Positions 53,275 to 61,935 of a stretch of 64,000 bases of DNA are shown here, piece by piece. The stretch lies in the NCBI GenBank assembly GCA_951812535.1, contig CATOSK010000006.1:496001-560000 (forward strand). The letters run 5' to 3'. The notes beneath the pieces are model-generated. The model ran no database searches. It was not told the origin of the DNA and saw nothing but the letters and a program-made list of their open reading frames with translations. The stretch is from an uncultured Dehalococcoidia bacterium (GTDB taxonomy: Bacteria; Chloroflexota; Dehalococcoidia; Lucifugimonadales; UBA3495). Every line of letters starts with the position of its first letter. Position 1 is the stretch's first letter. The translations under genes were made by a program, and so were the position numbers.

Positions 53275-53781
53275 TCAAGGAGGAACCCGCTTCACCGGCC
53301 ATTCCGACATCAACCTGTTCCACGACTCTATGTTAAACACGCCGCAATCCTCCGCTACCGGATGAGTCCATGCCACAGCATCCGGCAGACCCGACGGCAC
53401 ATTTCGCTTCAACTTATCCATCAGGACGGATAAATCAGCGGTGGTCAAGTCTTCCGCCGCAACCAGCACGTAGTAATAGACCGGCTTTCCTGTCATTCCC
53501 AACGCCCACTGGTACAGGAAGGAGTCCCGGTACTTGTACTTGAGGTCTTCGTCCAATCCCCCCGCCCGCAACAGGCTGATGAACTGCGCGCGGTCCTTTT
53601 CACCGGCTTGGGGATGGTCAGGGTCTTTGAACTCGACAAACAGGTAGCGGTCGGCCAATTCGAAGATGAAGTCCACCGCTTTCATGCAGTGAGAGAGACC
53701 ATGCCCAGCATCGTCGAACTTTCGCGCATCTACCCCATTGGGAACGGTTATTTGCAGGTTGCCCTCGGCCAGGACCGTCAT
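53275..53781 (-). CDS. PD-(D/E)XK-nuclease-like protein paired with an AAA ATPase
   Basis: This 168-residue protein has KAVDFIFELADRYLFVEFKD, where D37, E50 and K52 match the D-...-ExK motif of PD-(D/E)XK nucleases. After it, a helical part (DRAQFISLLRAGGLDEDLKY) and a strand (KPVYYYVLVAAEDL) follow as in restriction-endonuclease-like folds. The start codon overlaps the stop of the upstream AAA ATPase gene (ATGA), so the two are a coupled operon. The pairing recalls anti-phage ATPase-nuclease modules such as Septu, but no exact family is recognised and nuclease activity is inference. Because the upstream gene is disrupted, expression is doubtful unless the insertion elements provide a promoter. 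Confidence 0.65.
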   Translation of the reverse strand: MTVLAEGNLQITVPNGVDARKFDDAGHGLSHCMKAVDFIFELADRYLFVEFKDPDHPQAGEKDRAQFISLLRAGGLDEDLKYKYRDSFLYQWALGMTGKPVYYYVLVAAEDLTTADLSVLMDKLKRNVPSGLPDAVAWTHPVAEDCGVFNIESWNRLMSEWPVKRVPP

Positions 53782-54479
53782 CCTCCCGTCCTTCCCAGGC
53801 TGCGCTCGATTACCCGGTCATAAATATCCGTGAACGCTTCCTCAATCACGTTGGGATGAATGCCCAGGTAATCGCTGGACGTATGACACTCTATTTCCCC
53901 GTCTTTCTCCCGCCGGCAAAGGGAATGAAAAGCGACTGCATCGCCGTTGGCGATTTGAAGGTCGATTTCCTTGAGGATCCCATAGTCATGCGTAGCCAAA
54001 AATACTTGCACCCCATTCCGTTGCAGTTCGAGAAGCACCTTTATCGCCAAGCGGTACAGCTTTGGGTTCAAGTTCGTCTCCGGTTCATCCCAGAACAGCA
54101 CCGACCCTCCGGCCAGGCTTCCGTTCCGTATCAGCATCCAGAGCAGGGCCAGCTTTCGCAGACCTTCCGCAAAGAGCGAAAACTCCAGGGTACCTTGCTG
54201 GTTGTCCAAGAAGAACTCTTCCCCTTGGACACTGACCTTGCCCCCCATTGCCGCTTCTAGTTCACGAAGCAAGCTTGCAAGAGCGTCCGGCTCCTTTCGC
54301 AGGGCTGGGAGATACGCCCGGTCCAGAATGTCCGCGTATACCTCCTCAAAATGGACATGGCGGCTGGCGTAAAGGGACCTGAAGCCGGGGGCGTTGGCCA
54401 GCATCTCCTTCACCGGGATATACACACTGTCCACTTTCGTGCCGATCCAAGCCGCACCCCGCTTTTCCAGATGCGCTAG
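53778..54479 (-). pseudogene. AAA ATPase, C-terminal fragment (interrupted by insertion elements)
   Basis: This 233-codon fragment continues the ATPase begun at 59556-59904. It encodes the helical middle and the distal catalytic motifs: QGTLEFSLFAEGLRKLALLW (signature-like), Walker B LFWDEPETNLNPKL, and the H-loop FLATHDYGILKEID, as in the AAA_21/OLD-type ABC-like ATPases. The first CTAG (54476-54479) is one copy of the target duplication. When joined to the N-terminal piece over a single CTAG, the frame is restored without gain or loss, giving 348 residues. Its stop overlaps the start of the PD-(D/E)XK-like gene. Confidence 0.85.
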
Positions 54480-55887
54480 TACTACAGTCGCAGATTAAGA
54501 ACAGGTAGAATTGGAGCAGTTGTCTGGTGGAGAGGTGAGGCAGTGGTTGTTGGGAGTGATGAGGTTGCGGAAGTGGCCCGGTGGGCCAATGGCATCGAGG
54601 AGATGCACCAGTGCATCGCCGGCCGGTTCCGGCGGCCGGAGCCGCGCCGCCGGGCTCTGGCCTATCTGCGAGGACTACTCAGCCCGGTGGAACGCAAGAA
54701 CGGCTGGCAACTGGCAGAACAAGCTGGCGACGCCACCCCCTATGGGGTACACCACCTGCTGTCCACGTACATCTGGGACGCGGACCTGGTACGCGATGAC
54801 CTCAGGGACTACGTGGTGGAGCATCTGGGCGGTGCCGACGGAGTAGTGGTGGTGGACGAGACGGGGTTTCTCAAGAAGGGCGACAAGTCAGCCGGGGTGC
54901 AGCGGCAGTACAGCGGGACGGCGGGCCGGATCGAAAACTGTCAGGTTGCGGTGTTCCTGGCCTATGCCGGAGCCAAGGGCAGGGCATTGCTGGACCGGGA
55001 GTTGTACCTGCCCCGGGTGTGGGCGGACGACTGGGAGCGGCGGCGGGAAGCCGGAGTGCCGGAGAGTGTCCGCTTCCGTACCAAACCGCAACTGGCGCAA
55101 CTGATGCTGGGGCGGGCGCTGGAAGCGGGTGTTCCCTTCGCCTGGTTTACTGGGGACGAGGTCTACGGCAGTGATCGCAACCTGCGGCTGTGGCTGGAAC
55201 GTGAGGAGATTCCGCATGTGATGGCCATCAAGAGCAACGAGAAGCTGTGGGCTTTGACGGACAAAGGACCGCTGCAGATGAGAGCGGACCGTCTGGCGTC
55301 CGGGGTTGCGGAATCCGCTTGGGTGCGGTGCAGCGCTGGGAATGGCGCCAAGGGACCACGGATCTATGATTGGGCCGCAGTGGACATACGGCCCCTGAGG
55401 GAACCGGGCAAGGGCCACTGGCTACTGGCCCGCCGGAGCATCGCCAAGCCCGACGAGTTGGCCTATTACGTTTGCTTCGGCCCGGCGGAGACGGCCTTGG
55501 AGGAGTTGGTGAGAGTCGCCGGGACCCGGTGGGCCATAGAGGAATGCTTTGAGCAGGCGAAGGGGGAGGTGGGACTGGACCAGTACGAGGTGCGGCGGTG
55601 GGACGGCTGGTACCGGCACATCACCCTGGCCATGCTGGCTCACGCCTATCTGATGGTAATCAGGCATCATGCATTGGAGCAGGGAGAAAAGGGGGCCACT
55701 ACGGTCCCGGTGAAGAGTTGATTCCCGTGACTGTCCCGGAGGTGCGGCGGCTACTCACACGCTTGGTATGGACAGAGAACCAACCACCGGATTTCATCCT
55801 GTACTGGTCGTGGTGGAGACGCCGCCACCAGGCCAGAGCCCAACGATGTCACTACAAACGGCGTCTATCAAATCTGCGACTGTAGTA
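54480..55887 (+). mobile_element. IS701-type insertion sequence, copy 1 (1408 bp)
   Basis: The element begins TACTACAGTCGCAGATT and ends with the exact inverse, AATCTGCGACTGTAGTA. It is flanked by CTAG on both sides (54476-54479 and 55888-55891), in keeping with the 4-bp YTAR-type target duplications of the IS701 family. One transposase gene fills most of it. Confidence 0.92.
54543..55721 (+). CDS. IS701-family transposase, copy 1
   Basis: This 392-residue DDE transposase starts at GTG 54543. Landmarks are VVVVDETGFLKKGDKSAGVQ (first Asp), the RIENCQVAVFLAYA strand, PFAWFTGDEVYGSDRNLRLW (second Asp) and RWAIEECFEQAKGEVGLDQY (Glu). This is the IS701/DDE_5 pattern. It is intact. The remaining 160 bases before the right end have no gene. 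The same reading is found at two further positions in the window with no amino-acid difference that I can see. Confidence 0.95.
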   Translation: MVVGSDEVAEVARWANGIEEMHQCIAGRFRRPEPRRRALAYLRGLLSPVERKNGWQLAEQAGDATPYGVHHLLSTYIWDADLVRDDLRDYVVEHLGGADGVVVVDETGFLKKGDKSAGVQRQYSGTAGRIENCQVAVFLAYAGAKGRALLDRELYLPRVWADDWERRREAGVPESVRFRTKPQLAQLMLGRALEAGVPFAWFTGDEVYGSDRNLRLWLEREEIPHVMAIKSNEKLWALTDKGPLQMRADRLASGVAESAWVRCSAGNGAKGPRIYDWAAVDIRPLREPGKGHWLLARRSIAKPDELAYYVCFGPAETALEELVRVAGTRWAIEECFEQAKGEVGLDQYEVRRWDGWYRHITLAMLAHAYLMVIRHHALEQGEKGATTVPVKS

Positions 55888-55891
55888 CTAG

Positions 55892-57299
55892 TACTACAGT
55901 CGCAGATTAAGAACAGGTAGAATTGGAGCAGTTGTCTGGTGGAGAGGTGAGGCAGTGGTTGTTGGGAGTGATGAGGTTGCGGAAGTGGCCCGGTGGGCCA
56001 ATGGCATCGAGGAGATGCACCAGTGCATCGCCGGCCGGTTCCGGCGGCCGGAGCCGCGCCGCCGGGCTCTGGCCTATCTGCGAGGACTACTCAGCCCGGT
56101 GGAACGCAAGAACGGCTGGCAACTGGCAGAACAAGCTGGCGACGCCACCCCCTATGGGGTACACCACCTGCTGTCCACGTACATCTGGGACGCGGACCTG
56201 GTACGCGATGACCTCAGGGACTACGTGGTGGAGCATCTGGGCGGTGCCGACGGAGTAGTGGTGGTGGACGAGACGGGGTTTCTCAAGAAGGGCGACAAGT
56301 CAGCCGGGGTGCAGCGGCAGTACAGCGGGACGGCGGGCCGGATCGAAAACTGTCAGGTTGCGGTGTTCCTGGCCTATGCCGGAGCCAAGGGCAGGGCATT
56401 GCTGGACCGGGAGTTGTACCTGCCCCGGGTGTGGGCGGACGACTGGGAGCGGCGGCGGGAAGCCGGAGTGCCGGAGAGTGTCCGCTTCCGTACCAAACCG
56501 CAACTGGCGCAACTGATGCTGGGGCGGGCGCTGGAAGCGGGTGTTCCCTTCGCCTGGTTTACTGGGGACGAGGTCTACGGCAGTGATCGCAACCTGCGGC
56601 TGTGGCTGGAACGTGAGGAGATTCCGCATGTGATGGCCATCAAGAGCAACGAGAAGCTGTGGGCTTTGACGGACAAAGGACCGCTGCAGATGAGAGCGGA
56701 CCGTCTGGCGTCCGGGGTTGCGGAATCCGCTTGGGTGCGGTGCAGCGCTGGGAATGGCGCCAAGGGACCACGGATCTATGATTGGGCCGCAGTGGACATA
56801 CGGCCCCTGAGGGAACCGGGCAAGGGCCACTGGCTACTGGCCCGCCGGAGCATCGCCAAGCCCGACGAGTTGGCCTATTACGTTTGCTTCGGCCCGGCGG
56901 AGACGGCCTTGGAGGAGTTGGTGAGAGTCGCCGGGACCCGGTGGGCCATAGAGGAATGCTTTGAGCAGGCGAAGGGGGAGGTGGGACTGGACCAGTACGA
57001 GGTGCGGCGGTGGGACGGCTGGTACCGGCACATCACCCTGGCCATGCTGGCTCACGCCTATCTGATGGTAATCAGGCATCATGCATTGGAGCAGGGAGAA
57101 AAGGGGGCCACTACGGTCCCGGTGAAGAGTTGATTCCCGTGACTGTCCCGGAGGTGCGGCGGCTACTCACACGCTTGGTATGGACAGAGAACCAACCACC
57201 GGATTTCATCCTGTACTGGTCGTGGTGGAGACGCCGCCACCAGGCCAGAGCCCAACGATGTCACTACAAACGGCGTCTATCAAATCTGCGACTGTAGTA
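55892..57299 (+). mobile_element. IS701-type insertion sequence, copy 2 (1408 bp)
   Basis: This copy follows copy 1 in the same orientation with only CTAG (55888-55891) between. The junction IR-CTAG-IR is a perfect 38-base palindrome (55871-55908). Its right end is followed by CTA (57300-57302) and the IS5-family element. Confidence 0.92.
55955..57133 (+). CDS. IS701-family transposase, copy 2
   Basis: Its translation is the same as that of copy 1 (392 residues, DDE motifs intact). Its upstream region begins right at the IR-IR junction, so it may be read from any promoter made by that junction or by transcription from copy 1. Confidence 0.95.
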   Translation: MVVGSDEVAEVARWANGIEEMHQCIAGRFRRPEPRRRALAYLRGLLSPVERKNGWQLAEQAGDATPYGVHHLLSTYIWDADLVRDDLRDYVVEHLGGADGVVVVDETGFLKKGDKSAGVQRQYSGTAGRIENCQVAVFLAYAGAKGRALLDRELYLPRVWADDWERRREAGVPESVRFRTKPQLAQLMLGRALEAGVPFAWFTGDEVYGSDRNLRLWLEREEIPHVMAIKSNEKLWALTDKGPLQMRADRLASGVAESAWVRCSAGNGAKGPRIYDWAAVDIRPLREPGKGHWLLARRSIAKPDELAYYVCFGPAETALEELVRVAGTRWAIEECFEQAKGEVGLDQYEVRRWDGWYRHITLAMLAHAYLMVIRHHALEQGEKGATTVPVKS

Positions 57300-57370
57300 C
57301 TAGGGAGTGTCGTCAAAACAATGAGAGGGTGATAGATTGGTGCGAGTTGGGAGAGTGTGGAAGGTGGGGT

Positions 57371-57745
57371 ATGAAAGCAGCGCACCGGCGCCACGATATG
57401 AGTGATGCCGTTTGGGAGCGATTGAGGCCGCATCTGCCCGGTGGAGAGGGCAAGCAGGGAAGACCAGCCAACGACAACCGGCGGTTCGTCGACGCCGTGT
57501 GCTGGATTCTGCGAACCGGTTCCCCTTGGCGGGATTTGCCGCCGGACTACGGAGACTGGAAGAACACTCACCGGCGCTTCTGCCGCTGGCGGGACCGGGG
57601 GGTGTGGGCTGGACTGTTGGAGGCGGTGATGGATGACCCTGATTTCGAATGGCTGATGATCGATGCCAGTTACATCAAGGCCCATCCCCACAGTGCCGGG
57701 GCCCGGGGCGGAAATCAGTCCATCGGCCGCACAAAAGGGGGCTGA
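57371..57745 (+). CDS. IS5-family transposase, ORF A
   Basis: This 124-residue frame holds the DUF4096-like N-terminal domain (MSDAVWERLRPHLPGG, FVDAVCWILRTGSPWRDLP) and the first catalytic Asp (LMIDASYIKAHPHSAGA). It ends at a TGA right after a run AAAA-GGGGG (57733-57741). A -1 slip there would continue into ORF B, a known strategy of the IS427 group. Confidence 0.88.
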   Translation: MKAAHRRHDMSDAVWERLRPHLPGGEGKQGRPANDNRRFVDAVCWILRTGSPWRDLPPDYGDWKNTHRRFCRWRDRGVWAGLLEAVMDDPDFEWLMIDASYIKAHPHSAGARGGNQSIGRTKGG

Positions 57746-58134
57746 ACAGCAAGCTGCACTTGGCGGTGGATTCCCACGGAATGCCGGTAAGGCTGGCGGT
57801 CACCGAGGGTACGGTAGCCGACTCCTCCCAGGCATTGCCCCTGATTGAGGGTATAGAGGCGGAGTACCTGCTGGCGGACAAAGCGTACGACACCAATGAA
57901 ATCATAGCTTCGGCCCTGGAATTGGGACTGGACCCGGTGATACCACCGAAAAGGAACCGGAGAGAAAAGCGGGACTACGACCAGGCGCTGTACAAGTTGC
58001 GGCACTTGGTGGAGAACGGTTTCTTGGATTTCAAACAGTGGCGCGGCGTGGCAACCCGTTATGCCAAGAAAGCAGCGTCATACTTGGCCATCTGCCAGCT
58101 AAGGGCAGTGATGATCTGGAGCAAACTCTTTTGA
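57649..58134 (+). CDS. IS5-family transposase, ORF B
   Basis: This frame overlaps ORF A and provides the rest of the DDE domain from about 57742: LNSKLHLAVDSHGMPVRLAV, YLLADKAYDTNEII (second Asp) and LRHLVENGFLDFKQWRGVAT (Glu). It has no good start of its own in the used part and is probably made only as a frameshifted ORF A-B fusion of about 250 residues. Confidence 0.85.
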   Translation: MADDRCQLHQGPSPQCRGPGRKSVHRPHKRGLNSKLHLAVDSHGMPVRLAVTEGTVADSSQALPLIEGIEAEYLLADKAYDTNEIIASALELGLDPVIPPKRNRREKRDYDQALYKLRHLVENGFLDFKQWRGVATRYAKKAASYLAICQLRAVMIWSKLF

Positions 58135-58147
58135 CGACACCCCCTAG

Positions 58148-59555
58148 TACTACAGTCGCAGATTAAGAACAGGTAGAATTGGAGCAGTTGTCTGGTGGAG
58201 AGGTGAGGCAGTGGTTGTTGGGAGTGATGAGGTTGCGGAAGTGGCCCGGTGGGCCAATGGCATCGAGGAGATGCACCAGTGCATCGCCGGCCGGTTCCGG
58301 CGGCCGGAGCCGCGCCGCCGGGCTCTGGCCTATCTGCGAGGACTACTCAGCCCGGTGGAACGCAAGAACGGCTGGCAACTGGCAGAACAAGCTGGCGACG
58401 CCACCCCCTATGGGGTACACCACCTGCTGTCCACGTACATCTGGGACGCGGACCTGGTACGCGATGACCTCAGGGACTACGTGGTGGAGCATCTGGGCGG
58501 TGCCGACGGAGTAGTGGTGGTGGACGAGACGGGGTTTCTCAAGAAGGGCGACAAGTCAGCCGGGGTGCAGCGGCAGTACAGCGGGACGGCGGGCCGGATC
58601 GAAAACTGTCAGGTTGCGGTGTTCCTGGCCTATGCCGGAGCCAAGGGCAGGGCATTGCTGGACCGGGAGTTGTACCTGCCCCGGGTGTGGGCGGACGACT
58701 GGGAGCGGCGGCGGGAAGCCGGAGTGCCGGAGAGTGTCCGCTTCCGTACCAAACCGCAACTGGCGCAACTGATGCTGGGGCGGGCGCTGGAAGCGGGTGT
58801 TCCCTTCGCCTGGTTTACTGGGGACGAGGTCTACGGCAGTGATCGCAACCTGCGGCTGTGGCTGGAACGTGAGGAGATTCCGCATGTGATGGCCATCAAG
58901 AGCAACGAGAAGCTGTGGGCTTTGACGGACAAAGGACCGCTGCAGATGAGAGCGGACCGTCTGGCGTCCGGGGTTGCGGAATCCGCTTGGGTGCGGTGCA
59001 GCGCTGGGAATGGCGCCAAGGGACCACGGATCTATGATTGGGCCGCAGTGGACATACGGCCCCTGAGGGAACCGGGCAAGGGCCACTGGCTACTGGCCCG
59101 CCGGAGCATCGCCAAGCCCGACGAGTTGGCCTATTACGTTTGCTTCGGCCCGGCGGAGACGGCCTTGGAGGAGTTGGTGAGAGTCGCCGGGACCCGGTGG
59201 GCCATAGAGGAATGCTTTGAGCAGGCGAAGGGGGAGGTGGGACTGGACCAGTACGAGGTGCGGCGGTGGGACGGCTGGTACCGGCACATCACCCTGGCCA
59301 TGCTGGCTCACGCCTATCTGATGGTAATCAGGCATCATGCATTGGAGCAGGGAGAAAAGGGGGCCACTACGGTCCCGGTGAAGAGTTGATTCCCGTGACT
59401 GTCCCGGAGGTGCGGCGGCTACTCACACGCTTGGTATGGACAGAGAACCAACCACCGGATTTCATCCTGTACTGGTCGTGGTGGAGACGCCGCCACCAGG
59501 CCAGAGCCCAACGATGTCACTACAAACGGCGTCTATCAAATCTGCGACTGTAGTA
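58148..59555 (+). mobile_element. IS701-type insertion sequence, copy 3 (1408 bp)
   Basis: Same ends, length and orientation as copies 1 and 2. It is preceded by TAG (58145-58147) left from the spacer CTAG split by the IS5-family element, and followed by CTAG (59556-59559), the distal target duplication. Confidence 0.92.
58211..59389 (+). CDS. IS701-family transposase, copy 3
   Basis: The 392-residue translation is the same as in copies 1 and 2 and intact. Lack of visible divergence between the three copies indicates very recent amplification or gene conversion. Confidence 0.95.
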   Translation: MVVGSDEVAEVARWANGIEEMHQCIAGRFRRPEPRRRALAYLRGLLSPVERKNGWQLAEQAGDATPYGVHHLLSTYIWDADLVRDDLRDYVVEHLGGADGVVVVDETGFLKKGDKSAGVQRQYSGTAGRIENCQVAVFLAYAGAKGRALLDRELYLPRVWADDWERRREAGVPESVRFRTKPQLAQLMLGRALEAGVPFAWFTGDEVYGSDRNLRLWLEREEIPHVMAIKSNEKLWALTDKGPLQMRADRLASGVAESAWVRCSAGNGAKGPRIYDWAAVDIRPLREPGKGHWLLARRSIAKPDELAYYVCFGPAETALEELVRVAGTRWAIEECFEQAKGEVGLDQYEVRRWDGWYRHITLAMLAHAYLMVIRHHALEQGEKGATTVPVKS

Positions 59556-59904
59556 CTAGGGCAATAGATTGGCCCGGGCCCTGACTTGATTGCGCCCGGC
59601 TGGAAAACGAGGTTTCAATGCTAGTTTCGCCCAACCAGACCTCGACCCTTCCAGTACGGCCCCCTTCCCCTATTTTTACCAATCGACCGCCACTGCCTCC
59701 CGAAGGCATGAAGACCTTAACCAGCTTGTCGGCGAAACCCTCCCCCGAATTGGACACCTCACAAGCCGCGTAGCACACCTTCATCAGGTGAGTCTTTCCC
59801 GTACCGTTGGCTCCCACCAGAACGTTGATCCCAGGAGAAACCTCCAGGTCAAGCTCTTCAAAAGCGGTAAATCGCTCCAGCTTCACCCTGGTGAGCGTCA
59901 TCAT
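59556..59904 (-). pseudogene. AAA ATPase, N-terminal fragment (interrupted by insertion elements)
   Basis: This fragment starts at ATG ATG (59904/59901; the second has GAGGAG at better spacing) and encodes TLTRVKLERFTAFEELDLEV. The P-loop follows in LVGANGTGKTHLMKVC. It is typical of SMC/RecF-like AAA_21/AAA_15 ATPases found in OLD-type and other defence modules. Removing the inserted 5 kb (three IS701 and one IS5 element) rejoins it with 53778-54479 in frame. In its present state the translation ends inside the IS701 inverted repeat. Confidence 0.85.
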
Positions 59905-60043
59905 CTACTCCTCACACGACCGCTTTCACGGGATTACGTGGCAGCGTGTTCGCCGGAGCAATCATACCATTCAAGACATTCCCGGAAGGAACGGCTCCCG
60001 CCTTGGGAGCCGTGGGAAAATCCCGGCCAGGAACCCGACCCGG

Positions 60044-60904
60044 CTAGTTCGGGGTGTATGTAACCGTCCGCCCATCCTCCAGGTGGCGGCCGTCGGGGTG
60101 GCGGGCCGTTACCTTTATGAGGTTCAGGCCCGGGCTCAGGCGGATCAGCGTCGAGAACTCGCCGTCCTCGTTCACCGGCACCACCACCCCATTGACCGCC
60201 ACCGTAACCCGGGGCAGCGTCAATCCCGACACCTGCACGAACTCATTGAGAGAGTCCAGCCCCTCCGCCGGCCGGTCGATGTCCAGGCTGAAGGGCCGGA
60301 TCACCGGGCGGGTGTACGTCACCGCCAGGAAGGCCCGCGCCTCCACTCCCTGCGGGTCTGAGACTATGACCTCGATCACGTTGATCCCCAGGTTAAGCGG
60401 CACCACCGCCTGGAACGAACCGTCCCTCTCCACCAGCGCCCGCCGCCCGTTGGCTGTCAGCAGGCCTCCGGGAATGGTCTCCCCGAGGACCGTCACCGAC
60501 GGATCGGATACCTCGGCCCCGTAGACCGGCTCGTGAATCTCCACGAAGGGCTTGACGTCCGGCAGCGGCGGGGTGGGGGTCGGCGCCGGTGGCGGCGTTG
60601 CGGTGGGAGTGGGCGTGGCCGTCGGTGTCGGCGCTGTGGGGACCGGCGTCGGGACGGGAGTAGCCGTCGGCAGGGGAGTCGGCTCCGGCGTCGGGGTTGG
60701 CGGGGGCGGCGTGGCCGTGGGAATGGCTGTCGGCAGCGGGACCGTCGGGGCCGGAATCGTCCCATGCCGCTCCACCGGCGTGAAGCATCCGGCCAGGATC
60801 AACAGCGCTATACCAGCCAGGACAACCCCGGGCAGGATAACCCCGGGTAGGATAACCCTCGGAAACCAGACCCTCGGAAGCAAGACCCAGGGAAGGAACG
60901 TCAT
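60044..60904 (-). CDS. Thr/Pro-linker lipoprotein with Ig-like repeats
   Basis: This 286-residue protein has an unusual signal region made of five-residue units (LPRV/FPRV/ILPGV) encoded by a 15-base tandem repeat, and lipobox LILAGC (Cys at about 40). A Thr-Pro-rich linker of about 70 residues follows, then two beta-sandwich modules of the glucodextranase-B/bacterial Ig type (EIHEPVYGAEVSDPSVTVLG, and VQVSGLTLPRVTVAVNGVVV). It is probably a cell-surface adhesin-like or sensor lipoprotein. Its start overlaps the stop of the histidine kinase gene (ATGA), making it part of the signalling operon. Confidence 0.82.
   Translation of the reverse strand: MTFLPWVLLPRVWFPRVILPGVILPGVVLAGIALLILAGCFTPVERHGTIPAPTVPLPTAIPTATPPPPTPTPEPTPLPTATPVPTPVPTAPTPTATPTPTATPPPAPTPTPPLPDVKPFVEIHEPVYGAEVSDPSVTVLGETIPGGLLTANGRRALVERDGSFQAVVPLNLGINVIEVIVSDPQGVEARAFLAVTYTRPVIRPFSLDIDRPAEGLDSLNEFVQVSGLTLPRVTVAVNGVVVPVNEDGEFSTLIRLSPGLNLIKVTARHPDGRHLEDGRTVTYTPN
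60826..60900. repeat. 15-bp in-frame tandem repeat in a signal-peptide region
   Basis: Five consecutive 15-base units start with CCCCGGG or CCCTCGG and end in GATAA or AAGA. The first two differ at one base. They are translated in frame as repeating five-residue hydrophobic/basic blocks. Confidence 0.85.
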
Positions 60905-61929
60905 CGGGCCGCGGGCTGCTCCACCGGCGGGTCATGCAGCGGGAGGGCCAGCAAGAAGGATGTGTGGTGGCCGTTGTCCGGCTCGGGAGTGCTCTCCACC
61001 GTCACGTCGCCGCCGCTGCGGCGGGCCAGCGTCCGCGCTATGTACAGCCCCAGCCCCGAGCTGGTCTTCTCCTCCCGCTTGGCCACCTCTGGCGTCCACC
61101 CCCGGTCGAATATGTGCCGCTGGTAATAGTCGGCTATCCCCGGGCCGTCGTCCCACACGCGGACAAAAAGGCTCGATGCGTCCTTGGTGATGCTGATCTC
61201 CACCCGCTCTCCGGCGAAGCGCACCGAGTTGTCCACCAGGTTGGTCACGATGTGCTCGATGGACGAGCTGTCGGCGTAGACCAGCCCGAACTCGGGCGGC
61301 TCCGCCCACCAGGTTATCTCCTTGCCCTCGTCCCCAGCCACTATCGAGTAGCGGGACACGATGCGGCGGATGACCTCGGCCAGCTCCACCGGCTGCACCG
61401 GCACCTGCCCGTCGGGAGCCTCCATCTGGACCAGCACCTCCACGTTGGCGATCATCAGGCGGAAGCTGGGGGCCTGGCTCTCGATCTCGTCCAGCAGCTC
61501 CTTCACCTCGAGGTACAGGCCGGGACATCTCTCCGGGTCGGCCCCCTGGAGCATCGCCCGCAGCTCCCGCTCCTTGCCCAGGATGCGCCGCAGCGGACGT
61601 CCCAGGTCGTGGTTGAACAGCTCGAAATACTGGCGGGTCAGCTCTCCCCACACCTCCGGCGTGGGCCGCTCCTCCTCCCCCTTCCCCCCGTTGCGCTCCA
61701 CCAGCCGGGGACCGGCGTAGGACAGGACCACCACCAGCAGCCCGGCCAGCACCGCCGCCGCTCCCAGGTAGGCCAGGGGCTCCACCGCCCAGAGCCTGGG
61801 GAAAACCGCCTCCCCGAAGAAGGGCGCAGCCCCCGCCGCCGCCAGACCGGCCAGCGCCGCCAGGACTCCCGCTCCGCGGACCCATTTTTGGGATACAAAG
61901 ATCAGACGCAACGAACAGCTACTCCGCAC
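60901..61929 (-). CDS. Sensor histidine kinase
   Basis: This 342-residue protein starts at GTG 61929, seven bases after the response-regulator stop. Two membrane segments lie at about residues 18-40 and 50-70 with hardly any loop between. The phosphoacceptor helix is ELFNHDLGRPLRRILG (H-D-x-x-x-P, an HDLGRP variant of the usual HELRTP). The ATPase domain has NLVDNSVRFAGER (N box), VWDDGPGIADYY (G1) and SGLGLYIARTLARRSGG (G2). It lacks an external sensor domain and might sense through the membrane or through the lipoprotein encoded next to it. Confidence 0.9.
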   Translation of the reverse strand: MRSSCSLRLIFVSQKWVRGAGVLAALAGLAAAGAAPFFGEAVFPRLWAVEPLAYLGAAAVLAGLLVVVLSYAGPRLVERNGGKGEEERPTPEVWGELTRQYFELFNHDLGRPLRRILGKERELRAMLQGADPERCPGLYLEVKELLDEIESQAPSFRLMIANVEVLVQMEAPDGQVPVQPVELAEVIRRIVSRYSIVAGDEGKEITWWAEPPEFGLVYADSSSIEHIVTNLVDNSVRFAGERVEISITKDASSLFVRVWDDGPGIADYYQRHIFDRGWTPEVAKREEKTSSGLGLYIARTLARRSGGDVTVESTPEPDNGHHTSFLLALPLHDPPVEQPAAR

Positions 61930-61935
61930 CCCCGG

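Larger units (their letters stand above)
57303..58144 (+). mobile_element. IS5-family (IS427-group-like) insertion sequence (842 bp)
   Basis: Inverted ends are GGGAGTGTCGTCAAAA and, at the other end inverted, GGGGGTGTCGTCAAAA (one mismatch in 16). A TA duplication flanks it (57301-57302 and 58145-58146). It interrupts the CTAG spacer between IS701 copies 2 and 3. It carries two overlapping frames joined by a frameshift. Confidence 0.88.

Noticed and set aside
53225-53275. Possible bidirectional terminator after rho (AAGGGAAT ... ATTCCCTT)
   Set aside because: The loop is about 24 bases and there is no T-run on either side; too weak to annotate.
59590-60361. Plus-strand frames opposite the ATPase N-terminal fragment and lipoprotein
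   Set aside because: No recognisable domains; antisense to better supported minus-strand frames.
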